Virus record (IMG/VR): IMGVR_UViG_3300045119_000457
Span: 1-64,000 of that record
Strand: one strand, 5' to 3'
DNA length: 64,000 nt
Source of the DNA: a virus
Shown here piece by piece: positions 22,501 through 31,211 of the stretch. The translations under genes and the position numbers were made by a program. Within the stretch, counting starts at the first letter, position 1; the number at the start of each line of letters is the position of its first letter. Under the pieces are notes generated by a model that made no database searches, had not been told where the DNA came from, and was given only the letters and a program-made list of their open reading frames with translations.

Positions 22501-25500
22501 CTCGACCGGCGCAGGCTCGGTCCTGGCCGCGCCCAGAGCCTCTGCCTCACGCTCGCGCAGTTTCCTAGCTACCAGCTCGCGCTCGGCCTCGTCGTCCTCA
22601 GCGGTGACCTCGCCGGCATCGGCAAAGGCCAGGCGGCCGCCATAGGCGCGTTTACGTGTCGGCGGGATCGGCTTGATGAAATGGTCGTAGGCTCCATAAG
22701 CATCGTCTCGCTTATCGCGAATCCGACGCGCCCGATATTTGTCGGTCGCTCGGCCGACCATCTTGTGACCCTGACTGCGCGAGAAGATGCCGTAGTGGAC
22801 GTTGTCGGCCGGCGCGATTGCCTCGGCGGCGGGGGCCAGGCCGGGCTCCGGCGGCTCGTTGTCGTTGACCTCGCCGCCTTCGGCGTAGGTCCGTCCGCCG
22901 CGCGCTGCAAGCATGCTGGCACCGGCGCCGCCGATCGTCGCGCCGAGGCCGGCGCCGACCAGGGTGCCGATGCCGGGCACGATCGAGCCAATCGCCGCAC
23001 CGGCGCCCATGCCGGCCAGGGTGCCGCCCGCCTTGGCGGCGCTGTTGTCCTTCTTGCCGCTGCCGCTGCCGCCCTTCTCATCGGGCTTGGGCGCCTCGGC
23101 CAGCTTGGATGGATCGTCAGCGTTGTAGATACCCTCGGGCAGGATGCTGGTGCCATAGAAAGGAACGGCGCTCGAATCCTTGTCGACGCCCGAGTAGCCG
23201 ACCCGCCCGCCCTTCCTGGCGAACATGGCGGCGTCCTCGAGCACTGGCGCCACGTCGGCCACCGCCGTGCCGCTCTCGGCCAGGTTGGCGGCGTCACCCA
23301 GGTTGCCGGCGTCGGCCAGCAGGTTGGCGCTGTCGGCCAGGCCGCTGAGGTCGGCCACGTTGGTGTCGGTGCTGAGGTCGCCCAGGGTCTTGGCACTGTC
23401 GGCGGTGTCAGCGACCTGGACAGGGGCTGCAGAGGCCACAGGAGCGGCTGGCAGGGTCGTGGCAGCCGGATTGGAAGATACACTGGTAGGTGGCGCCGTG
23501 GCCGCTGGACTGGGCGCCGGGGCCGTAGCAGGGGCTGTAGCGGGGGCTGTGGCAGGGTCGGTCTTAGGCGGCGCTTCCGCGCCCCATTTGCCGTGGTGGC
23601 CGAACCAGCCGCCGGTCGCCGGCTTGTAGTTATCCGAGGCCGGAACGGCCTTGACGTAGTTCGAATCGCCCGGCTTGCCGACCCCTGCTATGGCGGGCGT
23701 GCCCTTCTCCGGCTCTCCGACCAGGACATCCTTGCCCATGCCGTAGGCCTTCTCGAGGCTCTCGGCAGTCTTCACGGCGTCGTTGGCGGCGCCCAGGCCC
23801 TCCTGGGCGCCGGTCTTCGCCGGCGCTGCCGGAGCCTTGGGGAGGTCCGGCTTGATGAGCTGCGAGGCCTTGGCGGCCTGGAGCTGCGGGATGATCGAGC
23901 CGGTGCCGGCGGCGGCCTTCTGGGCCCACGGCGCGTTGCCGTACATCGAGGCCTGGGCCGCCATGATGTTATCGAGGTCGCCGAAGCCGCCGGCGTAGCC
24001 GTCGGCCTTGCTGCCGCCCTTGGCGTAGCCGGTGCGCCCGCCGCTGGCGTAGGTACCGCCGTCGTCGCCGCTGACACCCTGACCCGACGTACCAGCCGCG
24101 GCGCTGCCACCGCTGCCGTCGGTCGCCGAGCCGCCGACGCCGCCCGTGCCAGCTTCGCCGCTGCCGCCGGGAGAATTGACCAGGAGAGACTGTGCGGCGG
24201 GTCCTGCCTCGGCGGCCGCGGCGGCCGCCACAGGGGCTGTCGGATCTGCCGGCCTGGGCGGTGCGCCAGCGCCCGCCGGAGGCGCTGTGGGAGCCGATAT
24301 GCCGGCCTGTGAGGGCAGCCCCAGGGGCGCGCCCGGTCCCGAGCCGGGAGCGTTGGCGCCGAACATCGCCTTCTGCCGGGCGACGATGTCGCCCAGGCCG
24401 CCCGTCGGAGCGCCGCCGGGTAGGGTGGGCGCGATGCCTAAAACGCCGACACCGGGCGCCAGGGTGTTGGGCGGGATGTAGCCGAAGGGGTCACCGCCCA
24501 ACGCTCCGCCACCGGCCTTGCCCGGCCGATCGGCAGCGTCGGCGGTGGCGGCGGCGTAGTCGACCGCCTTCACGCCGCCGTGTTCACTGACGGCTTCGGG
24601 GTGCCTCTTCTCGACCTCCTGCGCCGACAGGCCGATCTGGGTGCCGGGCTGGCCGCGATAATTGAATCGATAGATCGCCTGGCCGTCGTGCGTGCGGCCG
24701 ATCTGCTCCATGTTCTCTTTGACGCGATCGTCACTGAAAAACGGTTGCGGGGTGAAGGCACCGCTGTAAGAGCTTGATCCAGAAAGAGGACCCGTCCCCA
24801 TGACGGCGTTGGTGTAGAATTGCGACGCCTGGTACGGGTAGCCTTGCTCCTGCAGCCACTGGTTATACATCGCCGAATCTTGGGCCTGCTGGGTCTGCTG
24901 CTGCATGGTGCCGAAGCCCATCTGGCCCTGCGCCGTCTGCAGGTTCTGCCCGAACGCCTGGCCGGCCAGCGCGGCCTGCTTGGCCGCCACGTCGCCATAC
25001 ATGCCGTAATTGGCCGCCCCCAGGCCCTGTTGGGCCTGTCCGGCGCCGACGCCCTGGCCGTACATCTGCTGGCCCATCTGGCCGGTGTACTGGGCCTGGC
25101 CCATGCCCTGCGTGTACTGCTGCGCCCCCAGGCCCTGCTGGGCCGTGCCCGCGCCCTGCAGCGCCTGGCCGTAGCCCAGGCCCTGCTGGTAACCCTGCTG
25201 GCCGATGCCCAGGAGCTGGCCGGCGCCCTGCTGGATGGCCTGGCGGTTGGCCTGGGCGGCGCCGAGGCCGACGCCCTGCTGCTGCTGGGCAGCGCTTAGG
25301 GCCTGGCCATAGTTGGCGGTGTTGAGTTGGCCCAGCACCTGGGCTGAGGCCAGGTTCTGCTGGTTCACCATGTTGGCGTTGGCGACGCCTGACCTGTCCC
25401 CGCCGAACGAGCCCTCCTTGATCATCTGGCCGCGCTGATCGTTGCGCTGCTGGGCCTGCTGCTGGCCGAGCTGGGCCATCGTCGCTTCAGTGACCTGTTG

Positions 25501-26049
25501 CTGGTACGGATTGTAGAACTGGTTGAGGTTGAGCTGTGAGGGATCGACCGCGCCCATGCCGGCCACCGCGGCGCCAGTTGCAGCGCCCTGGTAGGGCTGA
25601 GCGCCGGCATAGGCGCCACCATACTGTCCGATGGCCTGATTGAATGCCTGGCCGGCCTGCTGATTGTAGGGCTGCGCCTGGTTGTAGGCCTGGGCGGCCT
25701 GGCCGAGGCCGGCGGCGCCCAGGGCCTGGCCCTGGATCTGGCCGGTGTTGATGCTGCCGCCGGCCTGGTCGAGCAGCGGCGCCGCCGCGTTGACGCCCTG
25801 CGCCAGGCTCTGGTTGGGCATCTGCCAGCCGGCATTGGTGTAGTTCTGGCCGGCCATCATGGTGCCGTAGCCGGCTTGCTGGGTGTCGTTGACGGGAGCT
25901 ACGAATTCGCCGCCGTAGTTGCTCCACGGCGTCTGCGACACGTTCTCGGCGCGGTCGGTCGCCTTGTTGTAGCGTTGCAAGACTTCTTGCGGGATCTGCA
26001 CGCCGCTGTACTGCGTGGATGTCCCGCCGCCACCTTTGCCGCCGCCCAT
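19573..26049 (-). CDS. Giant internal virion mosaic protein with S74-like and lytic transglycosylase domains (2158 aa)
   Basis: Residues 1-435 are low-complexity Gln/Gly/Ala/Tyr repeats. Residues about 437-500 have FFSDDRVKENMEQIGRTHDG, then TQIGLSAQEVEKRHPEAVSE, the hallmark of S74 intramolecular-chaperone domains. A Pro/Ala linker follows, then a Gly-zipper (about 1006-1045: GAAIGSIVPGIGTLVGAGLG). At about 1326-1463 lies a lysozyme-like SLT fold: TQESGQRQF with E1341 as candidate acid, GAVGWGQL, and AAAYNCG. Several GGRxGY-type peptides are scattered throughout. It likely acts in cell-wall penetration during DNA ejection. S74 is usually at fibre C-termini, so its internal position is odd. 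Confidence 0.75.
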   Translation of the reverse strand: MGGGKGGGGTSTQYSGVQIPQEVLQRYNKATDRAENVSQTPWSNYGGEFVAPVNDTQQAGYGTMMAGQNYTNAGWQMPNQSLAQGVNAAAPLLDQAGGSINTGQIQGQALGAAGLGQAAQAYNQAQPYNQQAGQAFNQAIGQYGGAYAGAQPYQGAATGAAVAGMGAVDPSQLNLNQFYNPYQQQVTEATMAQLGQQQAQQRNDQRGQMIKEGSFGGDRSGVANANMVNQQNLASAQVLGQLNTANYGQALSAAQQQQGVGLGAAQANRQAIQQGAGQLLGIGQQGYQQGLGYGQALQGAGTAQQGLGAQQYTQGMGQAQYTGQMGQQMYGQGVGAGQAQQGLGAANYGMYGDVAAKQAALAGQAFGQNLQTAQGQMGFGTMQQQTQQAQDSAMYNQWLQEQGYPYQASQFYTNAVMGTGPLSGSSSYSGAFTPQPFFSDDRVKENMEQIGRTHDGQAIYRFNYRGQPGTQIGLSAQEVEKRHPEAVSEHGGVKAVDYAAATADAADRPGKAGGGALGGDPFGYIPPNTLAPGVGVLGIAPTLPGGAPTGGLGDIVARQKAMFGANAPGSGPGAPLGLPSQAGISAPTAPPAGAGAPPRPADPTAPVAAAAAAEAGPAAQSLLVNSPGGSGEAGTGGVGGSATDGSGGSAAAGTSGQGVSGDDGGTYASGGRTGYAKGGSKADGYAGGFGDLDNIMAAQASMYGNAPWAQKAAAGTGSIIPQLQAAKASQLIKPDLPKAPAAPAKTGAQEGLGAANDAVKTAESLEKAYGMGKDVLVGEPEKGTPAIAGVGKPGDSNYVKAVPASDNYKPATGGWFGHHGKWGAEAPPKTDPATAPATAPATAPAPSPAATAPPTSVSSNPAATTLPAAPVASAAPVQVADTADSAKTLGDLSTDTNVADLSGLADSANLLADAGNLGDAANLAESGTAVADVAPVLEDAAMFARKGGRVGYSGVDKDSSAVPFYGTSILPEGIYNADDPSKLAEAPKPDEKGGSGSGKKDNSAAKAGGTLAGMGAGAAIGSIVPGIGTLVGAGLGATIGGAGASMLAARGGRTYAEGGEVNDNEPPEPGLAPAAEAIAPADNVHYGIFSRSQGHKMVGRATDKYRARRIRDKRDDAYGAYDHFIKPIPPTRKRAYGGRLAFADAGEVTAEDDEAERELVARKLREREAEALGAARTEPAPVEPTPAAREILKGGELARAQPAPGVGAADQMVAGPGMPAPPAAAPAADPNVVQAQAAPPPPPPPPPPPAVEAPQPAQPGLGGGIEASLPTYPVAEGTKTLFGDKPLVMQGGTWRPDTTPATPPPPPKPPGPGQQRQQPATDPDKPFDDPINIRGRHFTQESGQRQFDANGNVITSKTGAVGWGQLASGGPQAAELAGEVWSPEKARTDEAYNKKLSNALYTHLEQVFPDDPYKAAAAYNCGEQCVKDATAKAAKQGGSWTDYVPDETKNHLWVVSGQRMGTPGKGGGGVGNASTKAPGAPADTAADVQPSAGGLGGASPESKSLWGQSKDWIDRNESWGVPLLTGLGAMFSSPSRTFLGSLGTGMVAGGTQYGTLGQRQQGIDIQKQTQNIAQAGKITEAMTNIARERSGVLAANPHADVSAYDKIYNQLRNKNLQLVGAGGISINTTPGSYADYIKTQAPAIQTFSSQVAPRDNFVALYQNAMTTQDPTERAARLREADAALERARAGQAVGLDGKALGLTPELTEALLRFKTQSASAETTGTQQTPQAAVGRIMDEQKSILQRYNVPDSNGLPPDARKQYDDLQARLEAQRRAAGMRAGGRVGRRFGGLSPDLSATDDPDAVTTPAVATDADVNDDNIQQAQMAPLPPPSSKLPGPTAKPAPPPPAAGATPQPTGEQFDRNNPEHWDRRSTALGGLGDAPGAAAAAAEAQRLREAARGGTKMVTEDGKEVVKPTPGAFDLDQKKWQHQQNQKTLEWAQGQSLAAEIQKQELAKYKSTLFDENGNPKTTMGPLGELLGPLAQLSQQLLGNGDVARYITGISSSDREVAEKSKIALAQAIAASGFGSKETQGIFDQVLKNTPGTQLSAAAAAFMIDHVLLPKANFDAGIYDHLHKGDVFNEDYWARRNQYYRDNKMYPPTYGRVGDQGKTEQTETGSTVPEALSGVKNLERNKKTGEFRDADTGKEYDKTGKPKGAP

Positions 26050-26055
26050 GCGTGC

Positions 26056-26583
26056 TTACTCCGCCGGAGTATCGCCCGCTGCTCCCCCAGTGTGCGCGTT
26101 GTAGAGAAAGTAGGCTCCGGCCGGTTGGCCGAAATGCCGTTTGTACAACCGGACTTTGGCCTCGGTCCGGTGATTGCTCAACACGCCGATCAACAGCGGC
26201 AGCCCCATGCGTTCAGCGACACGTTTGCTGAACTCGCACATCCTGCTCGCCCTGCCCCCCTTGGCCGAGCGGTGATCAGGATGAATGAAGATGCCGCGCT
26301 CTTCGACAACCTGCTGGTCTGAATACCACAGCGAGACCAGGCGTAACAGCACCGCGCCCTCGGGCTTGCCGCCGGGCGGACCGATGATGCCGACGATGCC
26401 GTGGTTGAGGTGCAGCGCCTGCCAGATGTCGTCGAGCTGCTTGGCTTCGCTCGGCTGAATGAAGCCGTTCTCCTCGCTAGCCAGCTTGGCGAGCTCCATC
26501 AGATCGTGGATGTCTTCCGGCGTGCCGGTGCGCACTTCTAAAACAGGTTCGCTGGGTTGTTCGGTGATGGTTTGATCGGGCAT
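26056..26583 (-). CDS. GNAT-family N-acetyltransferase (175 aa)
   Basis: It begins MPDQTITEQPSEPVLEVRTG. Motif A is GIFIHPDHRSAKGGRASRMC, with RSAKGGRA standing for the acetyl-CoA loop, followed by a long helix (FSKRVAERMG). GVLSNHRTEAKVRLYKRHFG fits motif B. Phages with podovirus virions often carry such a GNAT gene among virion genes; its substrate is unknown, perhaps a virion or host protein. Good ribosome site (AGGGAG). Confidence 0.85.
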   Translation of the reverse strand: MPDQTITEQPSEPVLEVRTGTPEDIHDLMELAKLASEENGFIQPSEAKQLDDIWQALHLNHGIVGIIGPPGGKPEGAVLLRLVSLWYSDQQVVEERGIFIHPDHRSAKGGRASRMCEFSKRVAERMGLPLLIGVLSNHRTEAKVRLYKRHFGQPAGAYFLYNAHTGGAAGDTPAE

Positions 26584-26593
26584 AGGCAGCTCC

Positions 26594-27403
26594 CTAATTT
26601 CTGGCTGGGCCAGGGAGGTCCTTCAGCGTCTTGATGTGCTTCTTGCGGATCTGTTTGATGAAGGCATCGATGATGGCGTGGCCATCGTCGCGATCGTCGC
26701 TGCCGTTGACGCGCGCCTGATGCGCGACCTCGTCGGGCGTTAAAACATGCTCGCCGCCGGCGGCGATGATCGGCACGCCCTTCTTCGGCTCGGCCGCCAG
26801 GTTGAACGGCGAATCGCCCTGCTGGCCGCCGGCGGCCGCCTTGCCGGGCGGCGGGCCGACACCGTAGGCGTAGCCCTTGAGATTGAGCGGTCGCTTGGCC
26901 TTGTAGGGCAGGCCGGCGCCGGTGCCATAGGGGCTGCCCTTGAGGTAACTCGGCACGGCGAAGAGATCCTTCACCACCTTGTAGCCGGCCACCGTGTTGC
27001 CCTCGCCGAGCGCCGACACGACGTCGGCCGGGATGACGTGGCTGCCCTCGGGCACCGTCATGTTGAGATGGTCGGTCCGTCCGGCGACGCCTGAGCTGAT
27101 CGGTCCGCTGTGCATCTTGACCTGGGCCTGCGGCGCCTCGGGCTCTGCCGGCGCCTCGGGTGGCTTCCAGGCGTCGACCTCGCCGGACTCGTGACTGAGC
27201 GGTGCCTCGTGCCGCGTGAAACTGTAGTCGGGGTGGCTGGGGTCGAGGTCGGCGGCACCGGCGGCGGCGCGCTTCTTGCGCCGCGCTTCGCGGGAGATGC
27301 GCATCGCCGCGGCAACCGCCTGGTCCTGCGGATGGCCGGCGTGAACCATCTCGCTAATGTTCTTGCTGACGACCTTCTCGCTCTTGCCTTTGGCTAATGG
27401 CAT
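26594..27403 (-). CDS. Virion-region protein with KGKSEKVVSKNISEM motif (269 aa)
   Basis: The start MPLAKGKSEKVVSKNISEMV and following HPQDQAVAAAMRISREARRK match a basic N-terminal motif common in phage virion-region proteins. The rest is Pro/Gly-rich, with a patch DSPFNLAAEPKKGVPIIAAG then GEHVLTPDEVAHQ. A structural or internal DNA-associated role is inferred from position between nozzle and ejection-protein genes. Confidence 0.65.
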   Translation of the reverse strand: MPLAKGKSEKVVSKNISEMVHAGHPQDQAVAAAMRISREARRKKRAAAGAADLDPSHPDYSFTRHEAPLSHESGEVDAWKPPEAPAEPEAPQAQVKMHSGPISSGVAGRTDHLNMTVPEGSHVIPADVVSALGEGNTVAGYKVVKDLFAVPSYLKGSPYGTGAGLPYKAKRPLNLKGYAYGVGPPPGKAAAGGQQGDSPFNLAAEPKKGVPIIAAGGEHVLTPDEVAHQARVNGSDDRDDGHAIIDAFIKQIRKKHIKTLKDLPGPARN

Positions 27404-27404
27404 G

Positions 27405-27596
27405 TCACTGGCCTTTTCGCCCGCGCTGATAAGCTTCCTCCAGCGCTTCTTCCATTTCGTCGTGATAGTGATGCCAAAGGCAATCCGGCGCGATCAATTT
27501 GCGTTCGGTGTAGTCGCTCGAGCAGGTACAGGGGCCCAGCACGCGATAGGTCACGACACCGTGGATTTCATCGCGAGCTTGTTCTGGCGTTTTCAT
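27405..27596 (-). CDS. Hypothetical protein (63 aa)
   Basis: MKTPEQARDEIHGVVTYRVL... The ATG at 27596 follows the upstream TGA by one base. CTCSSDYTERKLIAPDCLWH contains three Cys and two His, a possible metal site; the C-terminus is helical (EMEEALEEAYQRGRKGQ). No known family. Confidence 0.6.
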   Translation of the reverse strand: MKTPEQARDEIHGVVTYRVLGPCTCSSDYTERKLIAPDCLWHHYHDEMEEALEEAYQRGRKGQ

Positions 27597-27597
27597 A

Positions 27598-27954
27598 TCA
27601 GGTCCGCGCATAGAAGACGGCGACCACGCACGAGCCGGTGTTCTCCTTGAAGGCCAGGCCGTCGGTGAACACCATGTTGGTCGGATAGAAGCCGGGCGTG
27701 TTCGAGATGGTATAGACCGCATTGGTGGTCGAGGCACTCGATAGCGCCGCGGTGTCATGCAGGGTGCCCTGGCCGCCCGAGCCGGACACCACGCTGACGC
27801 CGAGCACCCGCACGTAACCCGGCTGGATCAGCTTGTCGGTCGTGAGCTGACCCGACGAGAGCTGCGGCACGAGATGGGTCAGCGCGTCGCGCATCTGCGC
27901 CAGCTCAGCGATACCGGACTGGATGCACGAGACGATGTCGGTCAGGCCGGCCAT
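27598..27954 (-). CDS. Hypothetical virion-region protein (118 aa)
   Basis: MAGLTDIVSCIQSGIAELAQ has a helical N-terminus. It then becomes beta-rich (YVRVLGVSVVSGSGGQGTLH, NTPGFYPTNMVFTDGLAFKE) ending SCVVAVFYART. The beta domain looks like a small structural or decoration protein. It directly follows the nozzle gene. Confidence 0.65.
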   Translation of the reverse strand: MAGLTDIVSCIQSGIAELAQMRDALTHLVPQLSSGQLTTDKLIQPGYVRVLGVSVVSGSGGQGTLHDTAALSSASTTNAVYTISNTPGFYPTNMVFTDGLAFKENTGSCVVAVFYART

Positions 27955-27955
27955 G

Positions 27956-30073
27956 TTACTTGACCTTGCCGTCGATCTGGGCGCGGTAACGCGTGCCGCC
28001 GACGCGCCAGGTCGTGCCAACGTCCGTGCTGTAGAATTCGAGCGAGACCAGCCGACCCCTGAACCGGGGGGTGACGTACTTCACCGCAGTGGTCAGCGTG
28101 AACGGACCATGCACCTCGTCGGGCTCATTGGGATAGTTGGTGACGAAGAACGTCATGAAAATGGTCGCGTTCGAATCGGGCGGCACGCCCCATTTGAAAT
28201 CGGGCCACACTTGATCGACGAACATCAGCACGTCGGCCTCGGTCAGCACGAAGTAGCCGGTGCGCAGCAGCGGCAGCATGGCCTGGCCGTCGGCGTCGTG
28301 CGATGTCTCGTGCTGGTAAAGCAGGCGGTTCGTCCCGTCGGCGCCGATCGGGTAGCCCAGGATCGACTGATCGATCCAGGCAGTGCGCGACAACGAGCCG
28401 TAATCCCAGCCGGCGCCTGGCGGCATCAGGATGTTATTCTTGACGTAGCTGTCGATCTCGCCGGTGCCGGTCTTGCTGGCGTAATACCAGCCGATCTCGT
28501 TGAACAGCGAGTTGGCAAAGAACCGTATCTTCCATTCGCTGCCGGGATAGAGGTTCCTGAACACCAAATCCCAAATCGGACAGGGCATCGGGCCGACGCC
28601 CTGGTCGCCCATCGAGAAAAACTGCGCCGCGCCCATCCAGTAGGCGGTGGTATTGAGCGTACCGAGCGCCTTGCGGCCGATGCAGCCGCAGCCGCGCGCC
28701 ACCTCCTGGATGGAGTAGACGCCCTGGCCATCGATGAACTGCATCGTCCAGGCGCCGACGTCGGTGATCAGCAGACCCTGCAAGCCGAGCTGGATGCCGC
28801 TGACAATGCGGCTGCCGCGCGACAGGCGGCGCGAACCGGCGCGGTTGGTCGGCGTGGCGATCCAGTCGTCGAAATTGTCGATGTCGCACCAACGCACCAG
28901 GAGATGGTCCTGGATCCCGGTGAAGCTCGAGCCCCAGGCGATGATCTGGCGCTGTGGCATGGCGATGAAGGCGCCGTCGTTGACCGGCGGGCCGTTCGAC
29001 ATGAGCTGCGGCGTCGCCGGCCGGTTCAAGGGCGACCACCAGAACAGCGGCCCGCCATGAACCGTCGTCATGCCCGATGAGCCAAAGTTGGTCTCGACCG
29101 GGCAGATGATCAAAAGGTCGCCCCAATTGTCGAGGGTCCAGTCGCGCGTCTGTAGCATGTTGCCGGTCGGCCCCACCGGCACGACACCCGAGCCGTAGCC
29201 GCCGGCGCCGTAGCCCGCCGTGCCGTAACCCGAGCCAGTCGGCATCGGGCCGCTGCCGAGATAGAACTCGTAGCGCGCCTGACCGCCATTGATCGACACT
29301 GTCGTGCCGCTGCTCGCCGGGTTGGCCGCCAGGATCGTGAAGTGATCGAGGTCGCCGACGCTCTGCACGATGTAGTCGCCGGCCAGGTAGACACCGCCCG
29401 CCGTGGTCGGAATCAGGATCGGGTAGGTGTCGCCAGGCTGGTAGTTGTGCTTGGCCAGCAGCACGGTGATGACATTGCTGTTGAGCAGGGTGGTGTAGGT
29501 GGCAACGGCGCCACCATTGGTCACCGTGGCCGTGGCCAGCGAGGGGTTGCCGAAGCGATCATTGACGGCGATGCGGAACACGCTCGAGCTCACCGCGATG
29601 CAACGGTAGAGACCAAAGACGATGAGGCCGCCGGCGGCGATGTGGGCGGGGACGTAGACGGTGTCGAAGGCGGTGGCGTTCGAGCCGGCGTCGTCGATGT
29701 CGACCAGGTTGCTGCCGATCGTAGTGTCGAGCGACACCGCGACATTGTCCTGGCGTACGACCGGCGTGATGTCCTGCAGCGCGCCATCCTTGATGATACG
29801 CAGCGGCGCGCCAACCGCCGGCAGCATGGTCTCGCAGCCGACCGCCAGCCACTTCTGGTCGTTGGTGTCGCTCCACGCCCACAGCGCCCGCACGATCGAC
29901 GGCATGGGCTGCGGGAAGAAGCGCAGCCAGCCGCCGAGCTTCTGCCATAGCCCGAGGCCGGAGCGGTCGAACATCTGGCGCATCAGCTGGGTGACACTGA
30001 CCGCCGCCTGGTTCAGCGTCGGGGTTTTATTCCGATCGACGCCGGGGGCGAACTTCATGGTTTCATGCGGCAT
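27956..30073 (-). CDS. Tail nozzle / packaged-DNA stabilisation protein, P22 gp10-like (705 aa)
   Basis: I chose MPHETMKFAPGVDRNKTPTL at 30073, eleven bases before the upstream stop; an ATG at 30058 is an alternative. Typical features are the N-terminal FAPGVDRNKTPTLNQ followed by Trp-rich beta-propeller segments (WLAVGCETMLPAVGAPLRII, RQIIAWGSSF, LVRWCDIDNFDDWIATPTNR, QGLLITDVGAWTMQFIDGQG). Gene order after two adaptors and fibres supports a tail tube tip or plug. Confidence 0.8.
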   Translation of the reverse strand: MPHETMKFAPGVDRNKTPTLNQAAVSVTQLMRQMFDRSGLGLWQKLGGWLRFFPQPMPSIVRALWAWSDTNDQKWLAVGCETMLPAVGAPLRIIKDGALQDITPVVRQDNVAVSLDTTIGSNLVDIDDAGSNATAFDTVYVPAHIAAGGLIVFGLYRCIAVSSSVFRIAVNDRFGNPSLATATVTNGGAVATYTTLLNSNVITVLLAKHNYQPGDTYPILIPTTAGGVYLAGDYIVQSVGDLDHFTILAANPASSGTTVSINGGQARYEFYLGSGPMPTGSGYGTAGYGAGGYGSGVVPVGPTGNMLQTRDWTLDNWGDLLIICPVETNFGSSGMTTVHGGPLFWWSPLNRPATPQLMSNGPPVNDGAFIAMPQRQIIAWGSSFTGIQDHLLVRWCDIDNFDDWIATPTNRAGSRRLSRGSRIVSGIQLGLQGLLITDVGAWTMQFIDGQGVYSIQEVARGCGCIGRKALGTLNTTAYWMGAAQFFSMGDQGVGPMPCPIWDLVFRNLYPGSEWKIRFFANSLFNEIGWYYASKTGTGEIDSYVKNNILMPPGAGWDYGSLSRTAWIDQSILGYPIGADGTNRLLYQHETSHDADGQAMLPLLRTGYFVLTEADVLMFVDQVWPDFKWGVPPDSNATIFMTFFVTNYPNEPDEVHGPFTLTTAVKYVTPRFRGRLVSLEFYSTDVGTTWRVGGTRYRAQIDGKVK

Positions 30074-30275
30074 CGGGTGCTCGCAGTTCCTCAATGCGTC
30101 GATAAATCTCGTTCTCGCCCAGGCACGTCCAGGCCGGATCATTATAGGCGTGCATGGCAAAGCTTGCCTTGGCATGGTCGATTGTCGGCGCGTACTCGCA
30201 ACAGATCGGCCATAGCAGTTTCAGATCGATCGAGCGCTGATGCGCGTGCCATTTATCGGACAGCCAGCTCAACAT
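30063..30275 (-). CDS. Small hypothetical protein in the tail operon (70 aa)
   Basis: MLSWLSDKWHAHQRSIDLKL... The ATG overlaps the preceding adaptor stop as TGATG and the stop lies inside the next gene start. It has several aromatic residues and two Cys (ICCEYAP). Function unknown. Confidence 0.6.
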   Translation of the reverse strand: MLSWLSDKWHAHQRSIDLKLLWPICCEYAPTIDHAKASFAMHAYNDPAWTCLGENEIYRRIEELRAPDAA

Positions 30276-31009
30276 CAGCCGGGGGCCTGCTGGGCGTTGC
30301 GTCCGGGCGAGGCGACGAGCGGCGGCGACAGCGAGCTCCAGGCGCTGGCCTGGAATTTCTTGCGCGCCTCTTCGACCATCGCGCCCTTGAGCATGGTCAT
30401 GTACTGCGATTCGTAACTGACCGACTGCTGCGGGTCGTCGGACTGCCGACCGAAGTTGCGCTGGTAACCACTGATCCACACCATGCTGGCCAGGATGAAG
30501 AGATCGGGCAGGTAGGTGGCGATGAAGGTGTTGCGGTTGGCATCGCTGATCGACGCCGGCCGTACCGTGCCGGTGATCACTGCGGCGTAGTTCTGGTCGG
30601 GCCACGGACCGAAGGCAACCAGGGTTTCGTTGATCACGGCGAAGACCCGCGGCAGGCTCGCGCCGGCTGAGCTGTTGTGAACGGTGTTGAGATACTCTTT
30701 GGAGGTCGGCACGAGCGGGTGACGCATGCCCGCATTGGGGTCACTGGTGCCGACCGGGGTGATGACGTTGATCTCCTGGATGGTGATAAAGGTGGCAATC
30801 GGCAGGGTGAGGGTCGGCCGATTGGCGATCAGCGAGAAGCCGTCGACCGGGGTCACGGTGCCGATCAGGTCGAGGTCACGCATGATGCGCAGCTCGGCGT
30901 AATTCACCATCTGCGGCGCCAGGGCGACGAAATTTTCATCGTCGACCGCGACCACCGCCAGGCGGGCGATCGTGTCGAGGTAGCTCGTCCAGGTGAGCGG
31001 CGTGACCAT
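30275..31009 (-). CDS. Neck adaptor / head-tail connector protein (244 aa)
   Basis: MVTPLTWTSYLDTIARLAVV plus FVALAPQMVNYAELRIMRDL is the N-terminal pattern of podovirus adaptor proteins (SU10-like). The middle NTFIATYLPDLFILASMVWI and the end helices (QYMTMLKGAMVEEARKKFQA) fit the same fold, which joins the portal to the nozzle. It sits immediately before the nozzle. Confidence 0.75.
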   Translation of the reverse strand: MVTPLTWTSYLDTIARLAVVAVDDENFVALAPQMVNYAELRIMRDLDLIGTVTPVDGFSLIANRPTLTLPIATFITIQEINVITPVGTSDPNAGMRHPLVPTSKEYLNTVHNSSAGASLPRVFAVINETLVAFGPWPDQNYAAVITGTVRPASISDANRNTFIATYLPDLFILASMVWISGYQRNFGRQSDDPQQSVSYESQYMTMLKGAMVEEARKKFQASAWSSLSPPLVASPGRNAQQAPG

Positions 31010-31019
31010 GGCTGGCTTT

Positions 31020-31208
31020 CTAGGGGAGGACGGGGCTCGCGCCGTTGGTCGCCGACTGACGCGCCGCTTCGACGGCAGCGTCACCCTGCTGCTTGAGCTC
31101 GTTGATCAGCTCAGCAACCTCGACGAACGGACACTGGCCGAGCTTGCTCAAGATCAGGTTGACCTGAAGCGCCGTGAGACGAACGGTGATGACAAAATCC
31201 TTGTCCAT
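31020..31208 (-). CDS. Small hypothetical protein (62 aa)
   Basis: MDKDFVITVRLTALQVNLIL has a beta strand and helix, then CPFVEVAELINELKQQGDAA, another helix. Probably a small helical dimer. It lies between the membrane peptides and the adaptor gene. No recognised family. Confidence 0.65.
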   Translation of the reverse strand: MDKDFVITVRLTALQVNLILSKLGQCPFVEVAELINELKQQGDAAVEAARQSATNGASPVLP

Positions 31209-31211
31209 GTC

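Noticed and set aside
22039-24312. 757-aa plus-strand frame over the giant virion gene
   Set aside because: Shadow of the Pro/Ala/Gly-rich region. No motifs or ribosome site.
24900-25800. Repetitive Gln/Gly/Ala DNA as a CRISPR or tandem repeat
   Set aside because: The repeats follow codons of a Q-rich protein and have no constant spacers or repeat unit.
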